A DNA stretch of 64,000 nt from CAVEFW01 sp964579575 (GTDB lineage Bacteria; Actinomycetota; Coriobacteriia; Coriobacteriales; Eggerthellaceae), in assembly GCA_964579575.1 (NCBI GenBank), contig CAZOGL010000004.1, forward strand, positions 1-64,000, given 5' to 3'. A program made the position numbers and the translations under genes. Under the pieces are notes generated by a model. It was given only the letters and a program-made list of their open reading frames with translations, searched no databases and was not told the origin of the DNA. Shown piece by piece: positions 23,509 to 32,970 of the stretch (its first letter is position 1; each line of letters begins with the position of its first letter).

Positions 23509-24666
23509 ATGGCGGTGACCCATATCAACAACCTTGAAGACCTTGAGGCCTTCGCAAAGCGCGCTGCGAGCTCCTCTGTGCTTGCCATTGATACCGAGTT
23601 TATGCGCGAGAAGACCTATTTTCCGATGTTGTGTCTGCTCCAGATGGCTACAGACGACGAGGTTGTCATCGTTGACCCCTTCGCTGTCACCAACCTTCAT
23701 TGTTTGAAGGACCTCATGAGGAATGAGTCTGTGGTGAAGCTGTTCCACGCCGGGACGCAAGACCTCGAGATTATCTATCGAGAGGTCGGAGCGCTGCCTT
23801 GGCCCTTGTTTGACACCCAAATCGCTGCAACCCTCATGGGGCACACGCAACAGATCGGGTATGCGAACCTTGTTCATGCCGAGTGCGGTGTGGCGCTTAA
23901 GAAGATGGATTCGTTTACCGATTGGACGAGGCGCCCCCTGACCGATTCCCAGCTCTCGTATGCCGCAGAGGATGTCATCTATCTGCCCAAGCTTTATCGG
24001 AGCATGCGCAAGACCCTCAAGGAAAAAGGTCGTCTTGGTTGGCTTGACCAGGACTTTAAAGATCTCGTTGACCCGTCTCGCTACAAGGTCAATCCCCGTG
24101 AGCGTTTTCGTAGGCTCAAGCGGGCCTCCACGCTTACGCGTCGGCAACTTTCTGGTGCGCGCGAGATGGCGGCATGGCGCGAGTCCCGTGCCATTGCGCG
24201 CGATATTCCGCGCAAGTGGGTTCTAACTGATGAGCAGATTGTCGAGGCCTGCAAGCGAGAGGCGCGAACCGTTGACGAGTTGTATATGGTGCGTGGGATA
24301 CGTGAACGCCTTCCTATCCGCGACGCGCGCATGGTTGCTGCTCTTATGGGCAAGGGATTCGACCTTCCTCCCGAGGAGTGGCCGTTGCCATCCGGCAAGA
24401 GTAAGAACGAGGCCAACGTCGATCTCGTGCTCGATCTTATGACCGCCCTTGTGCGTCTTCGTGCCCGGGAGAACAACGTAGCCCTCCATACCTTGGCTTC
24501 CCACGACGATCTCGTTTCCATCGCCCGTGGCCACACGGAGAACGTGGAGGTGCTTCGCGGTTGGCGGCGGACCATCGTCGGCGAGGAGCTCTTAGATTTG
24601 GCGGCGGGACGTATCGAGCTGTCGATAGACGGAACGTCGCTTGTCGTCCGCCGAGTCGAAGGCTAG
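23509..24666 (+). CDS. rnd: ribonuclease D
   Basis: 3'-5' exoribonuclease that trims tRNA and other stable RNA ends. The protein is 385 aa, the usual length. DEDDy exonuclease motifs are AIDTEFMRE (Exo I), HAGTQDLE (Exo II) and SYAAEDVIYL (Exo III, Tyr type). An HRDC domain follows (RRQLSGAREMAAWRESRAIARDIPR split over 210-235), then a second helical region. The ATG at 23509 has GAGAAGG upstream. The next gene starts 126 bases downstream, behind a possible -10 (24734-24739) and a short GGGAG/CTCCC hairpin. Confidence 0.95.
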   Translation: MAVTHINNLEDLEAFAKRAASSSVLAIDTEFMREKTYFPMLCLLQMATDDEVVIVDPFAVTNLHCLKDLMRNESVVKLFHAGTQDLEIIYREVGALPWPLFDTQIAATLMGHTQQIGYANLVHAECGVALKKMDSFTDWTRRPLTDSQLSYAAEDVIYLPKLYRSMRKTLKEKGRLGWLDQDFKDLVDPSRYKVNPRERFRRLKRASTLTRRQLSGAREMAAWRESRAIARDIPRKWVLTDEQIVEACKREARTVDELYMVRGIRERLPIRDARMVAALMGKGFDLPPEEWPLPSGKSKNEANVDLVLDLMTALVRLRARENNVALHTLASHDDLVSIARGHTENVEVLRGWRRTIVGEELLDLAAGRIELSIDGTSLVVRRVEG

Positions 24667-24792
24667 CTTGCGTAGGGTTTGGATTAATCCTGTTTTTGGC
24701 CCTTTGGAGAGTCGGTGATGGTGCGACCCGCTCTATACTTCGCAAAAACCATCGAAGAGGGAGCTTTTGCCTCCCGATAGGAGAAACACATC

Positions 24793-25449
24793 ATGAGTTA
24801 CCTAATGTTGATTGTCCTCACGCTTATCATCGGACTGATTGCCAGTGCGTGGTGCAACTCGGCATTGAAGAAGTATTCCAAGGTTCCCTCTTTCAGCGGC
24901 TTGACGGGTGAGACGGTTGCGAGACAAATGTTGGCCTTCTACGGCATCAGCAACGTCCCCGTCAAAATGGGATCGGAGGGACAGGACTTTTTCGACCCTC
25001 GAAGCAACTCAATCACGCTCTCTCCCAGTGTGTTTAGTGGCAGGTCGGTCACTTCCTTGGCAACGGTTTGCCATGAATGCGGCCACGCTTGCCAATATGC
25101 CACCGGCTACACTCCTATGAAGGTTCGTAGCGCTATCGTTCCGGCGGTGAACCTTTGTTCCAATATCTGGATGATCATCCTGATCGTCGGTATCGCGTTG
25201 AATCTCGCAGGGTTTTACTACTTGGCAATCGCGCTCTATGCAATCTCTGTAGTCTTTGCCCTTGTCACCTTGCCGGTGGAGTTCGATGCCTCCAATCGTG
25301 CGTTGAAGTACATGGACCAGATCGGCCTGAGCAAGGACGAGCGTGACGGCAGCGCCGCGGTTTTGCGGGCTTGTGCGTTTACCTATGTGGCCGCTGCCTT
25401 GACCTCCTTACTCCAACTTATCTATCTTATCGGGATGCGTCGCGACTAA
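24793..25449 (+). CDS. YugP-type neutral zinc metallopeptidase
   Basis: Membrane protein of 218 aa. It has an N-terminal helix (1-22), a cytoplasmic or surface catalytic part with the zinc motif HECGHACQ at about residue 95, two central hydrophobic segments, the conserved PVEFDASNRAL that supplies the third ligand, and a C-terminal helix. This is the pattern of the YugP family of uncharacterised membrane zinc peptidases. AGGAG lies about nine bases before the ATG. The next gene, xseA, begins ten bases after the stop, so they are probably co-transcribed although the functions look unrelated. The substrate is unknown. Confidence 0.88.
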   Translation: MSYLMLIVLTLIIGLIASAWCNSALKKYSKVPSFSGLTGETVARQMLAFYGISNVPVKMGSEGQDFFDPRSNSITLSPSVFSGRSVTSLATVCHECGHACQYATGYTPMKVRSAIVPAVNLCSNIWMIILIVGIALNLAGFYYLAIALYAISVVFALVTLPVEFDASNRALKYMDQIGLSKDERDGSAAVLRACAFTYVAAALTSLLQLIYLIGMRRD

Positions 25450-25459
25450 GCCTTTTGCC

Positions 25460-26881
25460 ATGGAAAGACCGGAAAAGGAAAAGCAGCCACCTTTGAGCGT
25501 TTCCGCAGCGATGAACCTCGCCAAGGGAGCGTTGGAAAACGTTACGGTCAGGATGGTCGGCGAAGTCTCGGAAGTGAGCAACAAACCAGGGTACAAAGCT
25601 GTCTACTTCACGGTGAAGGACGAAACTGCGTCCTTGCCATGCATGATATGGACCAACCGCTACAAGAGTTGCGGTGTTGCGCTTACGGTGGGCAACCTTG
25701 TCGAGATCAGTGGTCGCTTTACGCTCTATGCGGCCAAGGGTCGCATGAACTTCGATGTGTTCTCGATCTCCCTTGCTGGTGAGGGTGAATTGCGTATGCG
25801 TGTTGCGGCTATCGCGAGGCGCTTGGATGGGGAAGGTCTTACCTCTCCTGCACGTAAGCGTCCGATCCCCCAACTCCCGGCAACCATAGGTGTCGTAACG
25901 AGTCCCCGCGGCGCGGCGGTGCATGACGTGCTCAGGACCTTGCGACGACGCTATCCTTTGGCGCGTGTTCTTTTGGCGGGCGTTCCTGTCGAGGGCGCGA
26001 ATGCGCCTGCGGGCCTCAAGGAGGGTCTTCATGTTGTCACAGAGGCGGGGGCTGAGGTCATTCTCCTCGTGCGTGGAGGCGGTTCTTTTGAGGACCTTAT
26101 GCCCTTCAACGACGAGGGCCTTGCGCGCTGTATCGCTTCCAGTCCCGTTCCCGTTGTGACGGGTATCGGACATGAGCCTGATACGACTATCGCGGACATG
26201 GTTGCCGACCTTCGTGCGAGCACCCCGACGGCTGCTGCTGAGGCCGTAAGCCCCGGAATGAATGTCGTCAACGACCGCGTGCGTAGCCTCGGATTACGGA
26301 TGCACGATGTGCTCCACCGGCGTCTCGAGAGAAGTGCGATCGTTCTTGACCGCTATGTGACCCGTCCTGTTATGGCGGATCCCCATGTGCTCCTTTCTGG
26401 TTGGATCCAAGACGTCGATGGGTATGCGGAGCGTCTTGCGCGCGCACTTCCGAATTCCCTCGAGCGCAACCAGGCAAGCTTGGAGAGTGCGTATCAGCGC
26501 CTTGTCTCTTGTGGCATGCGTTTCGGTCGCGACGAGGCCTTGCGCATCGACTCTGTCCGCGCTCGGTTGTACGCGGGTCTCACCCGCGTGGTGGAAGGCC
26601 CAAGGACGAAGGCTTTGGCCAACATTGAACGTATGGTCGCTTTGGGCGCGGGACTGACACCGCGGTTCCAAAGCGAGCTTGCCATGTCCGCTTCCCGTCT
26701 CAACGACTTGTCGCCCCTCGCTGTCCTTAGTCGTGGCTACGCCATTGCACGAGATAGCGACGGCGAGGTCGTTCGCGATGTCGACCAGGTCAACATCGGA
26801 ACAGATATCACTGTTGCGGTACAAAACGGGGAACTATTGTGTAATGTACTCGAGCGCGTACGAACAAAAGAGTGCGAATAG
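25460..26881 (+). CDS. xseA: exodeoxyribonuclease VII large subunit
   Basis: Catalytic subunit of ExoVII, which cuts single-stranded DNA from both ends to short oligonucleotides. The protein is 473 aa. The N-terminal OB fold (LENVTVRMVGEVSEVSN, CMIW) is followed by the catalytic domain with PATIGVVTSPRGAAVHDV, GGGSFEDLMPFNDE, TGIGHEPDTTIAD and STPTAAAE. A long helical region and the C-terminal LSPLAVLSRGYAIA complete the family pattern. The start is ATG 25460. xseB follows after 28 bases. Confidence 0.95.
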   Translation: MERPEKEKQPPLSVSAAMNLAKGALENVTVRMVGEVSEVSNKPGYKAVYFTVKDETASLPCMIWTNRYKSCGVALTVGNLVEISGRFTLYAAKGRMNFDVFSISLAGEGELRMRVAAIARRLDGEGLTSPARKRPIPQLPATIGVVTSPRGAAVHDVLRTLRRRYPLARVLLAGVPVEGANAPAGLKEGLHVVTEAGAEVILLVRGGGSFEDLMPFNDEGLARCIASSPVPVVTGIGHEPDTTIADMVADLRASTPTAAAEAVSPGMNVVNDRVRSLGLRMHDVLHRRLERSAIVLDRYVTRPVMADPHVLLSGWIQDVDGYAERLARALPNSLERNQASLESAYQRLVSCGMRFGRDEALRIDSVRARLYAGLTRVVEGPRTKALANIERMVALGAGLTPRFQSELAMSASRLNDLSPLAVLSRGYAIARDSDGEVVRDVDQVNIGTDITVAVQNGELLCNVLERVRTKECE

Positions 26882-26909
26882 TAGCGATTTTAAGAAGACA
26901 GGAGATACG

Positions 26910-27158
26910 ATGGACGAGATGAAGCCGATAGAGGAGTTGACATTTCGCGAGGCAATGGCCGAGCTTGATAGCGTCGTGAGCGTGCTTGAAAGCAACACCT
27001 TGGGCCTTGAGGACAGCCTTGTTGCGTATGAGCGGGGCGTAGCTCTTATCAGCGCCTTGCAATCGCGTCTCGGCACAGCCCAGCAAAAGGTGGAGGTGCT
27101 CATGGGCCAGTTGCAACCTGAACAAGACGATGCGGTTCAAGACAAGACACTTTCCTAG
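26910..27158 (+). CDS. xseB: exodeoxyribonuclease VII small subunit
   Basis: Small helical subunit of ExoVII, 82 aa. The family pattern is LTFREAMAELDSVVSVLESN followed by LEDSLVAYERGVALI and a final coiled region ending in glutamines and acids. ATG 26910 lies five bases after AGGAG. A much longer frame running back into xseA is open by chance and is rejected. Its position directly after xseA supports the assignment. Confidence 0.94.
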   Translation: MDEMKPIEELTFREAMAELDSVVSVLESNTLGLEDSLVAYERGVALISALQSRLGTAQQKVEVLMGQLQPEQDDAVQDKTLS

Positions 27159-27301
27159 CAGCGGCGTTATTTTGTGCGCAAGTGGGCGTTGACGTAAGTT
27201 TCTTTGCGTTTTCGGTTTACGAGACCCCGCTTGCCGAAACAAATCGCCTGCGTTGTGCTCGTCTCGTACAATTACTCGGTACATGTTTTTAGGAGGCGAT
27301 G

Positions 27302-28525
27302 GTGAACGTACTCGTCATAAACGCAGGTTCTTCGTCTTTGAAGTATCAGCTCATCAATGTCGAGACCCACAAGCTTATGGCTAAGGGTCTTTGCGAGCGC
27401 ATCGGAGACGAGGCTGCGTCCCACAAGCACGGTATTGACGACAACGAGACGCGCATCACTATGCCCATGCGGGACCACAACGAGGCAATCGCCGTGGTCT
27501 TGGAATCCTTGACCACCGGTGAGCACAAGGCGATCGACAGCCTTGATGAGATTGACGCAGTTGGCCATCGTGTTGTGCAAGGTGGAAACTATTTCGAGCA
27601 TTCCGTCCTTATTGACGACGATGTCATCGAAAAGATTCGTGAGCTTGCGGAACTCGCTCCTCTTCACAACCTCGCCGCTATCAACGGAATCAACGCATGC
27701 CGGGAGAACATGCCCGGTATTCCCATGGTCGCCGTCTTCGATACCTCTTTCTTTACCACGCTTCCTCCTCATGCCTATATGTACGCACTCCCTTACGAGC
27801 TGTATGAGAAGTATGGAATCCGTAAGTATGGCGCACACGGAACGAGCCATCGCTACGTTTCCGAGCGCGCTGCGGCCGTCATGGGCGAGCCGATCGAGGA
27901 TCTCAAACTCATAACGTGCCATCTTGGCAACGGTTGCTCAATCTCTGCGATTGACCACGGTGTCGCCATTGACACGTCCATGGGCATGACTCCCCTTGAC
28001 GGTCTCATGATGGGTACGCGTTGCGGATCTATCGACCCTGCGATCGTTCCGTTCCTCATGGAGCACGAAGGTCTGAGCGCGGACGAGGTTAACAACCTTA
28101 TGAACAAGAAGTCCGGCCTGCTCGGAATCTCCGGCATCTCCAACGACCTGAGAAGCGTCCGTAAAGCTTCTGAGCTCGGTGATGAGCGCGCTATGTTGGC
28201 ATACGAGATGTACTCCAACGCCGTTAAGAAGTATATCGGTCAATACATCGTGGTCATGGGCGGTGTTGATGCCATCATCCTTACCGCAGGCGTCGGTGAG
28301 AACTGCAAGAAGATGCGACGCATGATATTTTCCGGCCTTCAACCTCTCGGCATCATTCTCGATCAGAAGCGAAACGCCGAAGGCAAGGGCGAGCGTCTGA
28401 TCTCCTCCGATAAGTCCAACGTGCATATCTTCATCATCCCCACCGACGAAGAGTACATGATAGCCCGTGACACGTTCCAGCTTGTCCATGATAAATTTGG
28501 CCTCGGCCTCGATGTCGAATTCTAG
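27302..28525 (+). CDS. ackA: acetate kinase
   Basis: Makes ATP and acetate from acetyl phosphate, the energy step of fermentative acetate formation. The protein is 407 aa. Signatures are NVLVINAGSSSLKYQL at the start, RYGAHGTSH-like IRKYGAHGTSHRYV, ITCHLGNGCSI, the phosphate motif MGMTPLDGLMMGTRCG, and GGVDAIILTAGVGEN. GTG 27302 gives the canonical N-terminus MNVLVINAG and lies five bases after AGGAGG. An ATG one codon earlier would be only two bases from it. Its partner pta lies 2 kb downstream, after two unrelated genes. Confidence 0.95.
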   Translation: MNVLVINAGSSSLKYQLINVETHKLMAKGLCERIGDEAASHKHGIDDNETRITMPMRDHNEAIAVVLESLTTGEHKAIDSLDEIDAVGHRVVQGGNYFEHSVLIDDDVIEKIRELAELAPLHNLAAINGINACRENMPGIPMVAVFDTSFFTTLPPHAYMYALPYELYEKYGIRKYGAHGTSHRYVSERAAAVMGEPIEDLKLITCHLGNGCSISAIDHGVAIDTSMGMTPLDGLMMGTRCGSIDPAIVPFLMEHEGLSADEVNNLMNKKSGLLGISGISNDLRSVRKASELGDERAMLAYEMYSNAVKKYIGQYIVVMGGVDAIILTAGVGENCKKMRRMIFSGLQPLGIILDQKRNAEGKGERLISSDKSNVHIFIIPTDEEYMIARDTFQLVHDKFGLGLDVEF

Positions 28526-28530
28526 GTTGC

Positions 28531-28559
28531 TTGAATCCACCTTGAACCTCCGCTATTGT
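28531..28559 (+). promoter_or_regulatory. candidate promoter for the dNTPase gene
   Basis: TTGAAT (28531-28536), a 17-base spacer, TATTGT (28554-28559). The predicted leader is about 30 bases. It begins six bases after the ackA stop. Confidence 0.5.
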
Positions 28560-28596
28560 TAGGCCGAAAACTGAGACGTGACGCTTGAGGAGATTC

Positions 28597-29838
28597 ATGG
28601 CACAAGACCGCTTACCCTATTTGGAGATACATCCCGACATCGAGGACCAGATACGTCTCGATCGAGTCAATTGTTGGCAAAACCCTTATGCGTTCCAAGA
28701 TTGTGATGTCATCCGGCGCGAGAAGAAGCAACACGACGCCGCCACCGTTGTCCGTCCTGCCTTCGTGCGGGATATCGAGAAGATCCTCAACACGCCGGCC
28801 TATAACCGCTATGCCGACAAGACCCAGGTGTTCAGCTTTACCGAGAATGACGAGATTTGTCGACGTGGGCTCCATGTCCAACTTGTGAGCAGGGTTGCGC
28901 GCACCATAGGCCAAGCCCTCGGTCTCAACACCGACCTTATCGAGGCGATAGCGTTGGGCCATGACGTAGGACACACGCCCTTTGGACATGCGGGGGAGCG
29001 CTTCTTGTCCGCGCTGTACCAACAACATACGGCCGCCGAAGGTGCTGTTCGGTATTTCAACCACAATGTCCACTCTGTGCGTGTGCTTGACCAGCTATAT
29101 CGTCGAAATATCAGCCTCCAAGTGCTCGACGGGGTCCTTTGCCACAACGGCGAGTTCGCTTGCCAAGTTCTTGAACGTGGGAACTTGGAATCGTTTAGTG
29201 ATCTCGACGCCAAGGTGGAGTCGTGCATGGCCGACGAGCGTGTTATCTCTACCTTGCGTCCCTCCACGCTGGAGGGCTGCGTCGTGCGCGTCTCGGATAT
29301 GATTGCCTATATTGGAAAGGATCGCTCCGACGCGCTTGCGCTTGGGGCCGTTGCCAACCTTGACCGATTTGACACGAACGTCATCGGTAGGACGAACTCC
29401 GAGATTATCAACAACCTGACCATCGATATCATTAACAATAGCTACCGGCGGGACCGCATCGCCATGAGCCGGGAGGTGTATGAGGACCTCAAGGTTGCAA
29501 AGCGTCAAAACTACGAGCTCATCTACATGCGTGAGGGAATGCTCGATGAGACGAGCAATGTCGTGGAGGACATGTTTGCAAACCTCTATGAGCGCCTTCT
29601 TGATGACGTGCTTATGGGGGATGAGTCCTCACCGCTGTTCCGCCACCATGTGAAACGCCTTTGCGAGGGCTCGTACTCACTTACGCCTGACGAGTATCTC
29701 AAGACTGATCCGAACCAGATTGTCGTCGACTACATGGCGAGCATGACCGATGACTATTTTATGGCGGTATATCGTTATCTGTTCCCAGGCGAAAACCCTG
29801 CGTTTACCACGCGCGACTATTGTTCTGATTTGTTGTAG
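28597..29838 (+). CDS. HD-domain dNTP triphosphohydrolase (dGTPase-like)
   Basis: Probably hydrolyses deoxynucleoside triphosphates to deoxynucleoside and tripolyphosphate. The protein is 413 aa. The HD metal ligands are visible: His93 in RGLHVQLVSRVAR, His122-Asp123 in LGHDVGHTPFGH, and Asp234 in RVSDMIAYIGKD. The pattern HTPFGHAGE is typical of Dgt-like enzymes. ATG 28597 follows GAGGAG by four bases; an in-frame TTG four codons earlier overlaps that site. The true substrate (dGTP or broad, often with allosteric activation) cannot be read from the sequence. rnhA follows after 11 bases. Confidence 0.88.
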   Translation: MAQDRLPYLEIHPDIEDQIRLDRVNCWQNPYAFQDCDVIRREKKQHDAATVVRPAFVRDIEKILNTPAYNRYADKTQVFSFTENDEICRRGLHVQLVSRVARTIGQALGLNTDLIEAIALGHDVGHTPFGHAGERFLSALYQQHTAAEGAVRYFNHNVHSVRVLDQLYRRNISLQVLDGVLCHNGEFACQVLERGNLESFSDLDAKVESCMADERVISTLRPSTLEGCVVRVSDMIAYIGKDRSDALALGAVANLDRFDTNVIGRTNSEIINNLTIDIINNSYRRDRIAMSREVYEDLKVAKRQNYELIYMREGMLDETSNVVEDMFANLYERLLDDVLMGDESSPLFRHHVKRLCEGSYSLTPDEYLKTDPNQIVVDYMASMTDDYFMAVYRYLFPGENPAFTTRDYCSDLL

Positions 29839-29849
29839 GAGTTGCCGAC

Positions 29850-30332
29850 ATGATGGAAGTTTCGATTTTCAGCGACGGCAGCTCTCGTGGCAACCCAGGG
29901 CCTGGCGGCTATGGAACCATCCTGCAATGCGTTGATCCCTCTGGCAAGCTCCATGAGAAGGAACTATCCGGTGGCTATCAATACACGACGAACAATCGCA
30001 TGGAGATACTGGGAGCGATTGTGGGGCTTGAGGCCTTGAAGCGTCCATGTCAGGTAACTCTTTACTCTGACTCCCAATATCTCGTCAACGCCATCAACAA
30101 GGATTGGATCGGTGGCTGGGCGAGAAACGGGTGGAAGAACTCGCAAAAGAAGGAAGTGAAAAACCTCGATTTGTGGAAACGCCTTTTGGAGGCGATGAGG
30201 ATGCACGAGGTCACCTTTGTTTGGGTGAAGGGGCACGCAGGACATCCCGAGAATGAACGTTGCGACGCATTGGCGACTGCGGCTGCGGATGGCCCAGATA
30301 AGCTTAAAGACTTTGGGTGTCCGAAGGAGTAG
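29850..30332 (+). CDS. rnhA: ribonuclease HI
   Basis: Cuts the RNA strand of RNA-DNA hybrids. The protein is 160 aa. All four acidic catalytic residues are present: Asp9 in FSDGSSRGNPGPGGYG, Glu52 in NNRMEILG, Asp74 in YSDSQYL and Asp139 in HPENERCD, with the catalytic His in KGHAGH. The basic handle region WARNGWKNSQKKEVKN is also present. The ribosome binding site GGAG overlaps the stop codon of the upstream dNTPase gene, so the two are one unit. ATG 29850 is followed at once by a second ATG, so either may be used. Confidence 0.95.
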   Translation: MMEVSIFSDGSSRGNPGPGGYGTILQCVDPSGKLHEKELSGGYQYTTNNRMEILGAIVGLEALKRPCQVTLYSDSQYLVNAINKDWIGGWARNGWKNSQKKEVKNLDLWKRLLEAMRMHEVTFVWVKGHAGHPENERCDALATAAADGPDKLKDFGCPKE

Positions 30333-30535
30333 TCGTTGATTTAGCTGGGCTTGCTCAACGTCTCTTTTTGGATGGCCTCTATTTAACCGCTCGCCCTCGT
30401 TTTTGTGCAAACCTTCGCGCTTACCTTGCCTGCTCGCTCGTCTGCCGTCGCGTGCGCATACGTCAATCATGCATGCTCTACCATTGAGTCATCTTGATTA
30501 TCCGTAACGCACGCGTCGAGGGGAAATGAGGCACC

Positions 30536-31525
30536 ATGTCTGATTTTTTGGCATCTATGCTCGAGAAGGCAAAGGCTGACAAGAAGACCATCGTTTTGCC
30601 GGAAGGCAACGACGAGCGAACGCTCAAGGCCGCAGAGAAGATCCTCTCCGAAGATGTTGCCAACCTTATCATTTTAGGTGACGTAGCGGCAATTGAGGGT
30701 TCCGGTTATGACCTTACAGGTGCGCGTATCGTCGATCCGCATACGTCGGAGTTGCGTGAGGGATACGCCGACAAGCTTTTTGAATTGCGTCAGGCAAAGG
30801 GCATGACTCCCGATAAGGCGCTTGCTCTCATGGACGATGAGTTGTATTTCGGAGTCATGATGGTCAAGATGGGGGAGGCCGACGGAATGGTTTCAGGCGC
30901 CCGCCATTCTACTGGTGACGTCCTTCGACCGAGCCTCCAAATCCTCAAGACCGCTCCCGGATGCAAGCTTGTCAGCAGCTTCTTCATCATGGTGGTGCCC
31001 GATTGCGAGTATGGTGAGAACGGCATGTTCGTTTTCAGCGATTGCGGCCTCGAGGTCCAACCCAATGCGGAGCGCTTGGCGTATGTCGCCTTGAACGCCG
31101 CGGAGGGTTTCCGCACCATGACCGGTATGGAGCCACGTATCGCCATGTTGTCCCACTCCAGCTACGGTTCGGCGAAAAATGACGACTCGACAAAGGTTGT
31201 TGAGGCGACGCGTATCGCCAAGGAGCTTGCACCCGAACTCTTGCTTGACGGCGAGCTTCAACTCGATGCCGCCATCGTCCCCGAGGTTGGTGCGTCCAAG
31301 GCCCCGACCAGTCCTGTCGCCGGCAAGGCAAACGTGCTCGTGTTTCCGGACATCGACGCTGGCAACATCGGTTATAAGCTTGTCCAACGTCTCGCAAAGG
31401 CGGAGGCCTACGGTCCGATCACGCAAGGCATCGCCGCGCCGGTCAACGATCTGTCACGTGGTTGCAGCGCCGAGGATATCGTGGGTGTCGTCGCTATCAC
31501 GTGCGTGCAGGCCCAACACAAGTAG
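30536..31525 (+). CDS. pta: phosphate acetyltransferase
   Basis: Interconverts acetyl-CoA and acetyl phosphate and feeds acetate kinase. The protein is 329 aa, the short single-domain type without a DRTGG regulatory domain. Signatures are KKTIVLPEGNDERTLKAA at the N-terminus, MVSGARHSTGDVLRPSLQI, and the C-terminal VFPDIDAGNIGYKLVQRL followed by GPITQGIAAPVNDLSRGC. The ATG at 30536 has GGGGAA and GAGG upstream. The spacer before it (30333-30535) shows no clear promoter or terminator. It is separated from ackA by two genes. Confidence 0.95.
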   Translation: MSDFLASMLEKAKADKKTIVLPEGNDERTLKAAEKILSEDVANLIILGDVAAIEGSGYDLTGARIVDPHTSELREGYADKLFELRQAKGMTPDKALALMDDELYFGVMMVKMGEADGMVSGARHSTGDVLRPSLQILKTAPGCKLVSSFFIMVVPDCEYGENGMFVFSDCGLEVQPNAERLAYVALNAAEGFRTMTGMEPRIAMLSHSSYGSAKNDDSTKVVEATRIAKELAPELLLDGELQLDAAIVPEVGASKAPTSPVAGKANVLVFPDIDAGNIGYKLVQRLAKAEAYGPITQGIAAPVNDLSRGCSAEDIVGVVAITCVQAQHK

Positions 31526-31615
31526 TTCGCTTGCGGGCAAGCTGGGCGTTCGAGGTTTGAGCGTTTAATAAAGTGAGCGTTTAGGATTTTTAAGCCCTTT
31601 GGCTGGCGCACGTAT

Positions 31616-31685
31616 GGTTGGGCTTGGGCACGTTTGTCTAACTCGCGTTTGGTTAGGCCTGAACACGCTTACCTAACTCACGCGA
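31616..31685. repeat. 35-bp imperfect direct repeat
   Basis: Two adjacent 35-base copies (31616-31650 and 31651-31685) share the frame GGTTxGGCxTGxxCACGxTTxxCTAACTC. They lie between the convergent pta and HAD genes. No U-tract hairpin was seen there. Confidence 0.7.
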
Positions 31686-31691
31686 AATGGC

Positions 31692-32378
31692 TCACGCGAG
31701 CAGCTCTGTGAAATCAGCGATGCAAAGATCGACCTCTTTTTGAATGACCTCGGTGTTTTGTGCCTCGTTTGACTCATCAATGACGGCTACCGCGAAGGCC
31801 CCGGCACGTTTGATGCTGCGAACAGCGGGGAGGATGTCCTCGAATATGACGCACTCCTCAACGGGGACGCCGATTGCCTCGGCGGCCAGCTCGTAAATGA
31901 GGGTCTCGCTTTTGTGGGTGTTGTAATCATCACAAAGACGGAACGCGTCTATAAGGTCGAAAGCATCGTTGCGCTCCAGGGCTGGTTGCAAAAGATCCAT
32001 TACGAGTGAGGATGCAATGGCAACAGGTATTCCTGAACCTTTGAGCTCCTTAAGAAATGCGCGGGCTCCCGGCCTGAGGAGCACCCTTGTGCAATAGCTT
32101 TTCTTGGCGATACGGTTAAATTCGTTACAACATTGATCCACCGACATTTTCAAACCGAGTTCCTCGATGAAGTATTTTGCGGTTCCCTCAAAACCGAGGC
32201 CGACGATGCTGTCGGTATAGTCGTCGGGCAGGGCAAGGTGGTATTCCTCGCAAAACCTCCGATCGATGTCGTTCCATACCCACATGGAGTCGGCAAGCGT
32301 ACCGTCAAAATCGAATATCGCACCGGCAAATTCGGTGCGGGCCGCACCAAGGCGGGCAAATGCGGGAATCTCAGGCAT
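31692..32378 (-). CDS. HAD-superfamily phosphatase (beta-phosphoglucomutase-like)
   Basis: The protein is 228 aa. HAD motif I is FDFDGTLADSMWVW, with the nucleophile and acid-base aspartates. Motif II is Ser in VAIASSLV, and the Lys of motif III and the acidic pair of motif IV are around KSETLIYE and VIFEDILPAV. A helical cap lies between motifs I and II, as in the phosphoglucomutase/phosphoglycolate phosphatase group. The substrate is unknown. The start is ATG 32378, six bases after GAAGG; the frame stays open far upstream, but through queD and queE, and is rejected. It is divergent from queD. Confidence 0.85.
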   Translation of the reverse strand: MPEIPAFARLGAARTEFAGAIFDFDGTLADSMWVWNDIDRRFCEEYHLALPDDYTDSIVGLGFEGTAKYFIEELGLKMSVDQCCNEFNRIAKKSYCTRVLLRPGARAFLKELKGSGIPVAIASSLVMDLLQPALERNDAFDLIDAFRLCDDYNTHKSETLIYELAAEAIGVPVEECVIFEDILPAVRSIKRAGAFAVAVIDESNEAQNTEVIQKEVDLCIADFTELLA

Positions 32379-32515
32379 AACGACCTTCTTTTGCATATTC
32401 TGTTTGTTTGCACATGGGCGACAGTTTAGCCGAAGTTGCCGCTTTGGGGTGGCGCGAGCCCAGATATTGGGTGCGAGACGGGTCGAGCTTAAGCTATGAA
32501 AAGGGTATACTTTGC

Positions 32516-32521
32516 CGAGAT
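32516..32521 (+). promoter_or_regulatory. candidate -10 for queDEC
   Basis: TATACT, 20 bases before the queD ATG. No acceptable -35 is seen at 16-18 bases. I looked for a preQ1 riboswitch in 32379-32540 and did not find the expected pseudoknot pattern. Confidence 0.4.
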
Positions 32522-32540
32522 AACAACGAGAGGACGACCC

Positions 32541-32960
32541 ATGTATGGATTGAAAACCGAGAGCAGCTTCGACGCCGCCCATTTCCTTACCGACTACCAC
32601 GGAAAGTGCGAGAACCTTCACGGTCACCGTTGGCGTGTCGTTGCATATCTGCGCGCCGACGACCTTCAAAAGGAAGGCACGATGAAGGACATGGTCGTGG
32701 ACTTCGGCGAGTTTAAGAAGGCGCTGCGTACATTGACCGAGGAGCTTGACCACTCCTTCATCGTCGAGGAGGGTTCCCTTATGCCTGAAACGATTGCGCA
32801 ATTGGAGGCCGAGGGTTTCGAGCTCTCGATGCTTCCGTTCCGCACGACGGCTGAGAACCTTGCCCGCTATTTCGCACAACGTCTTGACGAACAAGGTTTG
32901 CCGGTATGCCAAATCGAGGTGTACGAGACCCCCAACAACTGTGCAATCTATTACGTCTAA
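32541..32960 (+). CDS. queD: 6-carboxytetrahydropterin synthase QueD
   Basis: Second step from GTP to preQ0 in queuosine synthesis: converts dihydroneopterin triphosphate to 6-carboxytetrahydropterin. The protein is 139 aa with the PTPS fold. Zinc ligands are His14 (AAHF), His27 and His29 (LHGH), and the catalytic Cys23 is in GKCENLHGH. The C-terminal Glu is in EVYETPNNCA. ATG 32541 follows AGAGGA. An in-frame upstream ATG at 32496 precedes the -10 element and is rejected. queE follows after ten bases and queC directly behind it. Confidence 0.95.
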   Translation: MYGLKTESSFDAAHFLTDYHGKCENLHGHRWRVVAYLRADDLQKEGTMKDMVVDFGEFKKALRTLTEELDHSFIVEEGSLMPETIAQLEAEGFELSMLPFRTTAENLARYFAQRLDEQGLPVCQIEVYETPNNCAIYYV

Positions 32961-32970
32961 GGACACAAGC

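Noticed and set aside
27251..27272. An ackA promoter from TTGTGC and TACAAT
   Set aside because: The spacing is only eight bases.
32379..32540. A preQ1 riboswitch before queD
   Set aside because: No conserved C-rich loop and A-rich tail pseudoknot was found.
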